NCBI GenBank assembly: GCA_029532625.1
Contig: JARFXM010000001.1
Coordinates: forward strand, 930,001-994,000
Direction of reading: 5' to 3'
Length of the DNA: 64,000 nucleotides
DNA from: Lomentospora prolificans
Taxonomy: Eukaryota; Ascomycota; Sordariomycetes; Microascales; Microascaceae
The position numbers and the translations under genes are program-made. This document shows positions 21,246 to 31,069 of the stretch, in pieces. The stretch's first letter is position 1, and every line of letters starts with the position of its first letter. Under the pieces are notes generated by a model, which worked only from the letters and a program-made list of their open reading frames with translations, was not told the DNA's origin and did not search any database.

Positions 21246-23960
21246 ATGGCGTCCGAGAACGACAACTCGGACAACCTCCCACCCGATCTGCAAATCCTCG
21301 GTGATGAAATCACTCTCCAACCCAGCGGCTTCGTAGAGTCGCGCCAGCGCCACGACGAGAAGGAACATGCGCTCATGCAGAATACCGTCCGCTTCCGATC
21401 CGAGCCCTTACAGTGAGTGCCCCTCCTCCTCCCCTACCCTTTCCCCCTTCGCAACCTCCACTTGCCCCTATAACACGCGCAGACGTGCTAACAATTTGCC
21501 TTCTCCTCCCCCGTGTCAGATTCCTCCGCGAAGTATCCCTCTACGTCTCCGGCACAGGATGGCGCGCCTACGACAACATAATCGGCCAGCCCATCTACTA
21601 CCCCGGCTTCACCGAGCACATCAAGAGCCAGGTGCTCTCCGCGCCCCTCCTCCAATCGCGCATCGCCGAGCTCGCGTCGAAGCGCCTAGCCGTCGAAGAG
21701 AACCAAGGGCTCCTCGACAAGCAAGATGCCAACTACGCGCTGAAGCGCTCCCAGCGCCGCTCCGACCTCGAGGCGGGGCTGCAGCAGGTGGCCGAGAAGC
21801 TGACGGACAACATGATTTGCAAGTTCGAGAGCAAAGCCTTCATCCGCGGCGCCTACTACCTCGTCACGCAGCTGACCCTGCGCGCCTATCACCAGGGCAT
21901 CCACGTTTCCAGCGAAGAGGTCGTCAGGCTGCGCAAGGTGGCCGAGGTTGCGCAGAGGAAGAAGCAGAGCATCATCTTTTTGCCGTGTCATAGGTCGCAC
22001 GTCGACTATGTCTCGCTCCAGGTCATTTGCTATAGGTTGGGCTTGTCGCTTCCAACGGTTGTTGCGGGCGATAACCTAAACTTCCCCGTCGTGGGCTCGT
22101 TTTTGCAGAATGCTGGCGCGTTTTGGATTCGCCGCTCCTTCGGCGACGATATGCTCTACACCACCCTAGTCCAAACCTACATCGACACGTTACTGCAGGG
22201 CGGTTACAACCTGGAATGTTTCATCGAGGGCGGCCGGTCCCGCACAGGCAAGCTCCTGCCCCCCAAATTCGGCATCCTAAGCTTCGTGCTCGACAGTCTG
22301 CTCTCTGGCCGCGTCCAAGATGCCATCATCTGCCCCGTCAGCACGCAGTACGACAAGGTCATCGAAACCGAAGGCTACGTCACCGAGCTTCTCGGCGTGC
22401 CCAAGAAGAAAGAAAACCTTGCCGACTTCCTCACCGGCGGCTCCTCCATCCTCTCCCTGCGCCTCGGAAGGGTAGACGTGCGCTTCCACGAGCCCTGGAG
22501 CCTCCGTGAATTCATAAACGACCAGCTCACCAAGCTCACCAAATCACCCTCCGACTTCCACCTCGACATGAAGGACTCCCACGTCGTCGCGGTCCGCCAG
22601 AAGATGCTCCGCATCCTCGGCTACCGCGTCCTCTCCGACATCAACGACGTCTCCGTCGTCATGCCCACCGCCCTCATTGGCACTGTCCTGCTCACCCTCC
22701 GCGGGCGCGGCGTCGGCAAGCAAGAGCTGATTCGCCGCGTGGAGTGGCTTACATGCCGCGTGCGCGCAAAGGGCGGGCGCGTGGCCCACTTTGGAAACGC
22801 GCCGCTGTCCGAAATCATCGAGCGCGGCCTCGACGTTCTCGGTAAGGACCTCGTCGGCGTCGTGGAGGGTCTAGCCGAACCAACCTACTACGCCGTCGAT
22901 CGCTTCCAGCTCTCATTCTACCGAAACATGACCATCCACCTCTTTGTCTCGGAAGCCATCGTCAGCGCCGCAATGTACACTCGCGTCAAGCGCGGCGGCG
23001 GCTCCGCCATCCAGGATATCGGTTACCAGGAGCTCCTCGACCAGGTGCTCTTCCTCTCGTCCCTCTTCCGCGGCGAGTTCATCTTCTCGGGCGAGGGCCT
23101 CGCCGTCAACCTCGAAAAGACGCTGGTCGGTCTCGAGGCGGATAACGTCATCTCCCTTGAGAGGGACGCCGACGGCAAGATCGTCAAGGTGGGGCTCTCG
23201 GATGGGGAGAGGCGCGCGGGGCGGGAGAATTACGATTTCTACTGTTTCCTGATATGGCCGTTCATAGAGGCCAGCTGGCTCGCGGCCGTATCGCTCATAG
23301 GGTTATCTCCAGTTCTGGACGAGAAGGAGGACGTCTGGGTCGAGGTCGCCAAGGCCCAGAACAGCGCCCAATTGGTAAGTGGAAAAAGCAACACAACCCT
23401 TCCTAGCAAAAAAGACACAAGACATTTTTTAGAAAATGCTAACTTCAAACCCCTTCCCCCCCTCCCCGGGGGGGGCCCCCCTTTTTCCCATCGCACAGCT
23501 AGGCAAAACCCTCTACCACCAAGGAGACCTCAGCTACTTTGAAGCCGTCAACAAAGAAACCATCAAAAACTCGTTCCAGCGCTTCGAGGAAGAAGGCATC
23601 CTCCAAGTCGTCCCGTCCAAAAACCCCAAAGTGGCCCCCCGCCTCCGCCTGGGCCCCGAGTGGCGGCCCACGCGCGACCCTTCCACCGGTTGCCTCCTCG
23701 CCGAGGGTCCGCTTTGGGATTTCACCGAGAAGATTGCCTCGTGCCGCCGCGAGGGTAAGAACCGCCGCGATGGCGCCACGGTCAGCACGCGTGTGCTCAG
23801 GCTCACGGATGCGCTGGGGCGGGAACTGCAGGCGATGGCCAAGAGCGGGGAGAAGGGCGCGGCGCCGCATCGGTTGAGTGGGGAGGATGCGGAGGTGTTG
23901 AGGACGAGGGTTAAGGAGGGGAGTGGGAGGAAGAAGTTGACGGCGAGGCCGAACTTGTAG
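21246..23960 (+). CDS. PlsB-like glycerol-3-phosphate / dihydroxyacetone-phosphate O-acyltransferase, 827 aa
   Basis: Three exons: 21246-21412, 21520-23374 and 23499-23960, in phase. The enzyme transfers an acyl chain to sn-1 of glycerol-3-phosphate or dihydroxyacetone phosphate, the first step of phospholipid and triacylglycerol (or ether lipid) synthesis. All acyltransferase blocks are visible: CHRSHVDYVSL (catalytic HxxxxD), then GSFLQNAGAFWIRR, then FIEGGRSRTGK (substrate binding), then ICPVSTQYDKVIE. The layout matches the PlsB/GPAT/DHAPAT family, not the short Sct1/Gat1 type. The C-terminal half has the helical region typical of the family. No C-terminal SKL-type peroxisomal signal is seen; the protein ends in RPNL. 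The second intron contains an unusual C/G palindrome, listed separately. Which of the two substrates is preferred cannot be told from sequence. The gene converges on panC, with about 0.45 kb between stops. Confidence 0.9.
23464..23481. repeat. C4-G8-C6 homopolymer palindrome inside an intron
   Basis: Within the last intron of the acyltransferase gene the sequence runs CCCC then GGGGGGGG then CCCCCC. This gives overlapping perfect palindromes about 20 nt upstream of the acceptor, between a C-rich and a T-rich tract. Confidence 0.85.
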
Positions 23961-24195
23961 GAAGAGGATGAGGGACGAGGACGAGGAAAAACAACGAAAG
24001 AAAGGAACGGATGGAGAGGGGGCATGTCCAGACAAGCGGGCTATTGTGAATGTTTCAAACGGGATCAGGGGAATAGGGGCGCATTTGTGTATGTATCTTC
24101 TTGGGTAAAGTTGAAAAAGAAGAAAAAAACAATAAGAATTAGTCTTGTATAATATATGCAAAAAATGCTAATACCCTCTCCTCTCCTGTTCATCC

Positions 24196-24210
24196 TCCTC
24201 CTCCTCCTCC
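24196..24210. repeat. Short (TCC)n microsatellite
   Basis: About five TCC units in the interval between the convergent acyltransferase and panC genes. Confidence 0.75.
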
Positions 24211-24406
24211 AAGATGCAAGATTGTCTCTTTTTCCGCAGTGACTCGAACCAGCCCTCCCCCCATGATTCGTTTCCAGCTAGATGAATGAAAGGGCAGTCT
24301 ATAACCAAGCATGCTTTTTATACAAGAAGAAACAAAAAGACATTTATACACCCAAAAAAAAACGTGAAGCTCTAGATTCCCCTCCCTTCCTCTTTCCGTT
24401 CTCTTT

Positions 24407-25606
24407 TCAAGACTTGGATCGCGGCCGCAACGGAATATTATCAATCAACCTCACAGGCGGGCCGCCACTATGGCCCAAATCCTCCCCGTCCTGCGGCTCC
24501 TCGACCTCGAGCATCTTGATGGCCCCGCTCAGAATAGCGCCCCGCGCAGGATCCACGACGTCGACCTCCTGCATGGTATCGGGATCCGCGAGGGAAACGT
24601 AGTCGACGAGATACCTCACCCTCTTAGACGGCGGCAGCGCCATTTGCTCGTCCAGCGTTGTGCGGAGCACGTCCGTCGCGGCGCCGAGGACGACGGCGCT
24701 GTCTCGCACGCCCTCTGCATACTTTTTCTCGGCGGCCTTCAAGGCGCGGCTCAGCACGGTGGCGACGGCACGCCTCCTGGCGCCCAGGTAAGCGTTCCGG
24801 GAGCTCTGGGCGAGGCCGTCGGGGTCCCGCATGGTAGGACCGATGACGACGTCGATGGGGAGCAGAAAGTCGCGGACCATGCGGCGGATGACGACGGTCT
24901 GCTGGGCGTCCTTTTGGCCAAAGTAGACCCTGTTGGGCTGGACGGCGTTGAAGAGCTTCATGCACACAGTGGCGACGCCGCGGAAAAAGGTGGGGCGGGA
25001 CCTGCCCTCGAGGACCTCGCCGACGGGGGTCAAGGAGACGAAGCTGCCCTTGGAATCGACCTCCTGGCCTGGAAAACCCTCGGGGTACATGTCGGCGGTG
25101 GTGGGGGCGAAAACGGCGGAGACGCGGCCGAGGTTGGCGCCGTCGTCGGCGAGCTCGCGGTCAAGTTTGGCGATGGCGGCCACGTCGGCGTCCCAGGTGG
25201 ACGGGTAGGAGGCAAAGTCTTCGGAGGCGCCGAACTGGGCGGGGTTGAGGTATATGCTGACGACGACGTGGTGGTTCTCACGGGCGGCGAGGCGGATCAG
25301 CGAGAGGTGGCCGTCGTGGAGGGCGCCCATGGTGGGCACGAGGCCGACGAGGCGGTGTTGGTGGGCGAGGGGGTCGCGCCAGGCGCGGAGGGCCGGTACG
25401 GTGCGGAGGACCCGGATGGAGGTGGAGGGTATGGTCTCGTGCGAGGTCATGGTCTTGCAGGCGCGGAGGCGCGGCGTGGTAGAGAGGGATCGGCGGGTCG
25501 TCGGGGGTTGGACGGGAGCGAGAAAGGGTTTGGCCGCGGTGGTGGTCGACGTTCGGATTGGGGCGCGGAAGAGGGCGTTGCCGAGGCGCTGGGGCAACTG
25601 GCGCAT
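24407..25606 (-). CDS. panC: Pantothenate synthetase (pantoate--beta-alanine ligase), 399 aa
   Basis: Joins pantoate and beta-alanine with ATP to make pantothenate, the vitamin precursor of coenzyme A. Motifs run in order: LVGLVPTMGALHDGHLSLIR with the nucleotide-binding HDGH (HIGH-like) box, SIYLNPAQFGASEDFASYP, FAPTTADMYPEG, GRSRPTFFRGVATVCMKLFN, YFGQKDAQQTVVIRRMVRD, RDPDGLAQSSRNAYL (the KMSKS-equivalent region) and VDYVSLADPDTMQEV. The first 75 or so residues are rich in R, S and T (ending RRSLSTTPRLRACKTM) and look like a mitochondrial targeting sequence. If translation instead starts at the internal Met of KTMTSHE, the product would be cytosolic. Single exon. Fungal orthologues (Pan6 in yeast) are usually shorter at the N-terminus, so dual starts are possible. 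Confidence 0.93.
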   Translation of the reverse strand: MRQLPQRLGNALFRAPIRTSTTTAAKPFLAPVQPPTTRRSLSTTPRLRACKTMTSHETIPSTSIRVLRTVPALRAWRDPLAHQHRLVGLVPTMGALHDGHLSLIRLAARENHHVVVSIYLNPAQFGASEDFASYPSTWDADVAAIAKLDRELADDGANLGRVSAVFAPTTADMYPEGFPGQEVDSKGSFVSLTPVGEVLEGRSRPTFFRGVATVCMKLFNAVQPNRVYFGQKDAQQTVVIRRMVRDFLLPIDVVIGPTMRDPDGLAQSSRNAYLGARRRAVATVLSRALKAAEKKYAEGVRDSAVVLGAATDVLRTTLDEQMALPPSKRVRYLVDYVSLADPDTMQEVDVVDPARGAILSGAIKMLEVEEPQDGEDLGHSGGPPVRLIDNIPLRPRSKS

Positions 25607-26519
25607 TGTCGGGTGGGAGGAGAGGAGGAGAGGGAGAAGGCGGTGGAGGGGGAGGGGTTGAAGAAGAAGAGGCGAGCTAGAGGGTTAAAAAGCTGTTGGT
25701 TAAGAAATCGGTGACGTCGGAATGGTGAAATAGAAATTCATAGTCGAAGATGATATCGGCGGGTCGGGTCTGGTCACAGAGACACAGAATACAGAGAGCG
25801 GGCAAAGAAAAAAGAAAAAAAAAATTGTTCCAAGCCTGGCGGCGCGCGCCGGATTTTTACTCAAGGGGACACACAACCGAAACAGTGTGTGAGGGATTGT
25901 ACGGCGAAGTTTGGAGGACGACCGACGACCGACAACGGGGGCAGGGCAGAGGCGATTTTCTGTCGACGGCGCATGCGGACAATTACCGCTTTGAGCCAGC
26001 GAGCTCGTGTTTTAATATTTATTATCTCCAGGCAGCTGTTTAACGGGTTGCGGGCTCTCCGGCATGGGATGCGTAGACGAGGCGGGGCCTAGCGAAGGGA
26101 AAGCCTGGCCTGGCGAGATCAATTAATCTCCAGGCCACCTCGCGCTGCTGGCTCAAATCGATTTGGAGCTGGCTGGCGAGAATGCGAGAATGGGCCACAC
26201 AGCTGGCTGGCAACGGGCTGGAGGTACCTTGACCAACGTTAATAGCTCCCAATTGAACCAATGGAGCCTGCCAGCCTGCCAGGCCCAGGCTGAGCTCACT
26301 ATTCTATATAATATAGCCGCATACAAGAGACAATACACGAATAGGCGGCGATTCTCTCTTGTCGGATCCAGCCAGCCGGGTGTGTGCATTTTGACTAAGC
26401 CAGCCGCAGCCAAACCAACATCCGCCCGTGTTGTTTCACCCTTGGAACATGAAATCAACCCCAGATCCAAATCCTCAACTCTCACTCATCCAACCTCACA
26501 CTCAACTCATCCCAACCTG

Positions 26520-26634
26520 TCTGTCTTTCTCTCTCTCTCACCTCGCAATCTTATCAAATCAAACATTCCCCCATCCTTCCTCATCACCAAAACAGAAAAG
26601 ACTCTCCCCCCCCCTCCTTCTCCCAAAAACAACA
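26520..26634 (+). promoter_or_regulatory. Pyrimidine-rich 5' leader
   Basis: A TCTCTCTCTC stretch, C/T-rich sequence and AACAACA immediately before the ATG at 26635. This is the usual look of a fungal transcription start and leader. Confidence 0.5.
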
Positions 26635-27000
26635 ATGCGCATAATCCTCCTCCTCACCCTCCTCCTCGTCGCCCTCCTCACCCTCCGCACAGCAAACCAC
26701 CCCTCCACCCCTCCACCAGCCTCCAACGTCCTCCACACAACCTCCTACTCCCTCAACGCCGGCATCCTCGTCAACGCCGCCTGCTCCGTCGCCGCCCTCG
26801 TCACGTCCGCCGTCCCCCGCGGCATGGAGTCCGACGCATGCGCCCCCTGGAGCATCGCCGCCGCCGCCATCACCGCCAGACTACACGTCTTTGGCATCGG
26901 AGGCTACGGCAGGGAGGAATGGGCTTATGCTAGGGCCATCACCACCACCGCAGCCGATTGGGTTGTTGGCGGGCCCGAGAGGTGGTTTGAGACCTTTTGA
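26635..27000 (+). CDS. Small secreted or membrane-anchored protein, 121 aa
   Basis: I chose the ATG at 26635 because it directly follows the CT-rich leader and opens with a strongly hydrophobic segment (MRIILLLTLLLVALLTL). The longer open frame upstream is low-complexity leader sequence. The rest contains a Pro-rich spacer, a second Ala/Val-rich hydrophobic stretch (residues about 45-60) and a conserved-looking end (GIGGYGREEWAYARA, then VVGGPERWFETF). No known domain is recognised. It could be a type II membrane protein or a secreted protein with an uncleaved anchor. Strong C bias at third positions supports coding. The gene is divergent from panC, and the roughly 1 kb between them carries several copies of the GCTGGCTGG motif. 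Confidence 0.6.
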   Translation: MRIILLLTLLLVALLTLRTANHPSTPPPASNVLHTTSYSLNAGILVNAACSVAALVTSAVPRGMESDACAPWSIAAAAITARLHVFGIGGYGREEWAYARAITTTAADWVVGGPERWFETF

Positions 27001-27765
27001 GTGAGGGTATTTACCTCGTCGGCCCCATGGTTCGGAATTGATTTGGGAACGGCGTCCTCTTACTTTTTTTCTTTTGCTTTTTTCTTTTTTCCCCTCCTAT
27101 TCGGCACTCGGGGGAAGATGTCTGTCTATCTACTTGATTCAAAACGACCAGCGCTGGCTTTCTTTGGTCCAAAGCTTTTTGCCTCGTTTTCACGCTGGGC
27201 CTGGACACCGGCAACATCGTCTACATTGGAGATACTCCATACATACACCCTTTCGATTACCGCCAACACACGCCAACACATGCAACAGTTCGAGGTCCAA
27301 GGTTCAAAATCCCCGGATGCCAGCTCACCATCGTTTACTCTCAATCCCGTCCGATTTCCGGGAACATTTCGGCGCAATCCCGCTGTGTACGATTAGAGGG
27401 AGAGGTAGCGTCCACTTGATTTCTCTTCGCTGGCTGGCCATCCAAGTTGTACGATAGATACGAAAGAAGTGCTACATTAGATGCGATTGGGTCTGGGTTT
27501 GCAAGTCCATTTATGGGCACAGGAATAGTGTACTATATATATACTCTACGCGCAGGATAGGGAGCATCCACAGTCCAAACCCCTCCAAAAATTAGGCCTT
27601 GATTGCTATCAGCAACGCTCGTATATAAGAGGAGAACCCAAAACAAAAAAAAACGCCTACAAGATGCAATACATAAAGAAGAAGAAGAAGAAGAAGAAGA
27701 AGAAAAAGGAGCACCAGAGCGTAGCCACTTTCCCTATTCCTCCTCTCTCTCTCTCTGCTCCATCC
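27001..27765. other. Intergenic; 3' ends of flanking genes
   Basis: Lies between the small hydrophobic-protein gene and dbp7, which are convergent. It contains one GCTGGCTGG copy (27429) and an AAG repeat near 27675. No gene is recognised. Confidence 0.5.
27675..27706. repeat. (AAG)n microsatellite
   Basis: About ten AAG units just beyond the 3' end of dbp7. Short frames here give poly-Lys or poly-Phe artefacts. Confidence 0.85.
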
Positions 27766-30045
27766 TCACCCCAAGTTAAACTCGCTCGCCCCCGCATTCG
27801 CCGCCATCTTACCCATCCGCCAAAACAAGTCTTTACCCGCATTCACATCCACCTCCGCCTGCTGCTGCTGCTCATCCTCATCCCTCCCTCTCTTCGCGCC
27901 CCTGGCACCGTCCCCTCTCCTGCCAGCCTTACCCGCCTTCCTATCGATCCCGTTCCCGATACCGCCCGGCGCCTCGCGCAAACAGAAACTCTTAGCCACG
28001 TGTCCGAGGTGCAGCTGCGCCATGTCAAAGTAGCACCGCTCCTCTTTGACGTGCGTCGCGTAGGCGCGGATGTGCGACTTGAACCCGTTGCGCGCGAGCT
28101 CCAGCCGCTTGCGGTCGTCCAGGAGCCGCTGCTCCAGGTGGAGCTGGAGCGCCTCGGCCTTGGCAGTGTAGGATTGGCCGTCAGTGATGGTCGAATGCGT
28201 CTCGAACGGAAGTTCCATGGGGATGGAGAGGCCCTTTTGCAGCACCGTGTCGTAGAGCTGGGGCGTGGGCACCGAGGCGCCCGACGTCATGAGCGACACG
28301 TAGCCTTCCTCGCTGCCGGGGAGCAGGAAGATGACGGCCTTTCCTGCCCGGCCGGCACGGGCTGTTCTGCCGATTCGGTGAATGTGGTCGGCGATGCTGA
28401 ACGCCGGGTCGAGCTCGATGACGAGGTCAACCAGCGCGATATCAAGACCACGGGAAGAAACATCTGTCGTAATCAAAACAGCCGGATCGGTGCAATCAGA
28501 GAAAGCCCGCAGAGTAGCCGTTCGCACAGGCTGCGGTAGGGAACCGTGCAGCTTGTGCAGGACAATGTTCTTGTTCGCCGCCGAGGTAATGTAGGCGGAT
28601 TTGGCGACAGTGTTGGCGGTCAAGCTGTTGGACGAATCGCTCGCCTTCTCCTGCGCTTCGGCGGGAGCCTTGAGCAGCTCATAGTGAAAATCTACCGAGT
28701 CGGCGCAGGAAATAAAAACAATTGCTTTCATGACCGACCCCTTCCTCGCAAACGTAAACTTGAGGAACGAGATGAGCGTGACGAGCCTCAGCTTCGCCGG
28801 CGCGACAATGTACGACTGCTTGAGCTGCGCAGGAGCCGAAAAGTTTGTATCCTGCACCTCGTCCGTCTTCGTCTCATCCTTGGAGGCCTCGATGTGAACC
28901 GCATCCTTCAAGCTCATGTCTCCCAGTTTCTGCACGCTCATCTTCATCGTGGCCGAACACAGCACAGTTATCCGCCGATCCGGCAACTGTTCCAGAGAAA
29001 CCCCATCATACGTCTTGGACGCCACCTCGGCTTTCTTCAGCTGAGACAACACCTTTTGTATATCCTCCTCGAATCCCATCTCCATGAGCCTATCACCCTC
29101 GTCGAGAATCAACCACCTCACCGTGCTCAGCTTCAACACCTTGGTATTCTGCAAATGGTCACCCAGTCTACCGGGAGTGGCGATGAGAAAGTTGACGCCT
29201 TTCCGTATCCTCGCCTTCTCAGACTTCTTCGACTCACCACCAATAACGGGCGACGCCACAAGCCAAGGCGTCGACTTCAACAGCTGCGACATGACCGTAT
29301 ACGTCTGCTTGGCCAGCTCTCTCGTCGGCGTAAGAACGATGCCAAAGATACCCGAGTCGCGATGAATCCGCGAATGTTGACTCAGCGCCATGACCCGATG
29401 CAGCATCGGCAGCACGTACGCCAACGTCTTTCCCGAACCCGTCTGCGCCTGCAAGAAAGCGTCACTCGTCGTGTTGAGCATAACCGGGATCGTCTTCTTC
29501 TGAATCGCCGTCGGCTTGTCGAGCTGCAGCTTCCCCAGCTCGGCCACCAGCCGATCAGACAGCCCGAGCGCCTTGAAGGAATCCTCCGCCAGCGGCGCAT
29601 TCGACGGTTCCGCCGCCTCCTCCTCCTCCTCCCCCGCGTCCTTTTCGTCGAACTTCGTGACCGGCGTGGGGTTGTACGAGAATAAGCTAGACGTCACCTG
29701 CCGCCCCGAACCCGCACCGCCCGCACCGTGACCCTGCCCTTTGCCGGCCTGCGCAGGCTTCGCATTGGGACCGTCGACCTTGACCCTCTTCACCGGCCTC
29801 TCCCCGTCGACGCCGCCATTCTCCTTGTCGTTCGCCTCCGCCTTTTCCCTCCGCCCTTGTTGCACCGCATTCGAGCCCTTCGCGGGGCCGGTCGACTGGT
29901 TTTTGAGCGATCGCTGCGCCTGGACCCTGTCCCGCCAGCGGCCGCCCTTCACCTTGACGGCCCGGGGCTTGATCGGAGCGTCCCCGAGGTCAAAGTTGAG
30001 AATCATGCCATCATCCGCCATTTTGACGTCGAATTTGTCCGCCAA
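27766..30045 (-). CDS. dbp7: ATP-dependent RNA helicase Dbp7 (DDX31 family), 759 aa
   Basis: A nucleolar DEAD-box-type helicase needed for assembly of the large ribosomal subunit. Motifs by approximate residue: Q-like segment LDKPTAIQKKTIP (175-188), motif I AQTGSGKT (about 200), Ia PTRELAKQT (about 240), Ib TPGRL (about 290), motif II DEGD (about 315), III SAT (about 365), IV in AIVFISC (about 440), and VI HRIGRTARAG (about 555). DEGD in place of DEAD, with the long interruption between motifs IV and V, is characteristic of the Dbp7 branch. The N-terminal 150 residues are basic, Gly-rich and disordered, as in orthologues. The first ATG (30045) is used; an alternative at 30021 (MADDGMILNFD) matches the start seen in many relatives. 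The C-terminal tail ends in a short basic stretch and MGKMAANAGASEFNLG. Single exon. Confidence 0.95.
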   Translation of the reverse strand: MADKFDVKMADDGMILNFDLGDAPIKPRAVKVKGGRWRDRVQAQRSLKNQSTGPAKGSNAVQQGRREKAEANDKENGGVDGERPVKRVKVDGPNAKPAQAGKGQGHGAGGAGSGRQVTSSLFSYNPTPVTKFDEKDAGEEEEEAAEPSNAPLAEDSFKALGLSDRLVAELGKLQLDKPTAIQKKTIPVMLNTTSDAFLQAQTGSGKTLAYVLPMLHRVMALSQHSRIHRDSGIFGIVLTPTRELAKQTYTVMSQLLKSTPWLVASPVIGGESKKSEKARIRKGVNFLIATPGRLGDHLQNTKVLKLSTVRWLILDEGDRLMEMGFEEDIQKVLSQLKKAEVASKTYDGVSLEQLPDRRITVLCSATMKMSVQKLGDMSLKDAVHIEASKDETKTDEVQDTNFSAPAQLKQSYIVAPAKLRLVTLISFLKFTFARKGSVMKAIVFISCADSVDFHYELLKAPAEAQEKASDSSNSLTANTVAKSAYITSAANKNIVLHKLHGSLPQPVRTATLRAFSDCTDPAVLITTDVSSRGLDIALVDLVIELDPAFSIADHIHRIGRTARAGRAGKAVIFLLPGSEEGYVSLMTSGASVPTPQLYDTVLQKGLSIPMELPFETHSTITDGQSYTAKAEALQLHLEQRLLDDRKRLELARNGFKSHIRAYATHVKEERCYFDMAQLHLGHVAKSFCLREAPGGIGNGIDRKAGKAGRRGDGARGAKRGRDEDEQQQQAEVDVNAGKDLFWRMGKMAANAGASEFNLG

Positions 30046-31069
30046 TGTTTGGGGGATATTGATGGGGTTGCGTTGTGCTAGAGTAGAGGTGATCCTTTCA
30101 CCGGCGTTCCCTAAAATCTATAAATTTTGGCGGGGTGACGGTGCAGAAATTTTGGACTCGTCTTATCACGATAAGATAAGATTAGATAAGCATCAATTGA
30201 CACCACTCCCTGCGAGAAACTCGCCCACACATCGATCCAGGTACGGACCAAAATATGGCCAGCATTAATAGCCGCAGAATCGATCCAAGATCAGATGCAT
30301 CATCTTAAAACATGTCACTGTCACAGAAGGAAACGTCCAAATAATCTCGAGGATCTTCTATTCAAAAATTTTGAGAAGCAGCCAAAATATAAGGGAACCC
30401 TCATGTAAAGAACCCATGCCCATCAAGCAGAATGTTTCTCCACGATGCCGGACCCCAAAATCTATGCTGCCGATCAAATGGTAATAGATACCCAAGTTCC
30501 CCCCGAGATGCTTTCGCCTGTATACCAGAGTGGAGTTGGTTGGTGTGATGTTCCTTATGTGAAGGGCGTCTTGTCCTTTTGATACAAGCCCGGTAAAGTT
30601 CCCCCCCTTTTTTGAACCCGTTTTTATCCCCAGAGATCGAAACGATCAAACCCCAGAAAGTTTTATAAGACCTCAGGAACGCCTTAGTACCCGCCGTTTA
30701 AAAACAAGTTATATCCGCGCATACGATAGTAGACAAAGGGAAATCAAGTAAAAAGGAACAAAAGGCCGCGCTGTGCTGTGACTACGCGGCGCTATGAGCG
30801 TGCAACAAGAGTCTAGTCCCTCCCATCGACCAACCCAAATTACCAAAAAAAAAAAAAAAAAAAGAAATCGCCCTTCTATGCTTCTTCAACGCAGCCCCCG
30901 GGGTATCATATTACAGTCGGATGGGAGAGCCAACAGACCTAACAAAGGAAATAAAGACAAGAAGACAAGGAAAAGTGATGTTCGGAGGAATAAACAAAGT
31001 GTCAAAGACTCAAAGCTTCTAGGGAAGAAGAGCCGGCGTCACGAGACTATTGAAGCCGTGTCACGGGCT
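30046..31069. other. Intergenic between dbp7 and the PPR gene
   Basis: Holds the dbp7 promoter (left) and the 3' region of the PPR gene (right), plus an A run at 30845-30863. No gene is recognised; frames here are short and AT-rich. Confidence 0.5.
30845..30863. repeat. Poly(A) run, 19 nt
   Basis: An uninterrupted A tract about 0.2 kb beyond the PPR gene stop codon. Confidence 0.8.

Noticed and set aside
24230..24290. GGTTCGAGTC on the minus strand, resembling a tRNA T-arm
   Set aside because: No matching stems upstream or downstream; not a cloverleaf.
24470..25714. 414-codon plus-strand frame opposite panC
   Set aside because: Gly/Glu/Val-rich composition without motifs; an antisense shadow of GC-rich panC codons.
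28546..29685. 379-codon plus-strand frame opposite dbp7
   Set aside because: Arg/Leu-rich and low in complexity; the minus strand carries all helicase motifs.
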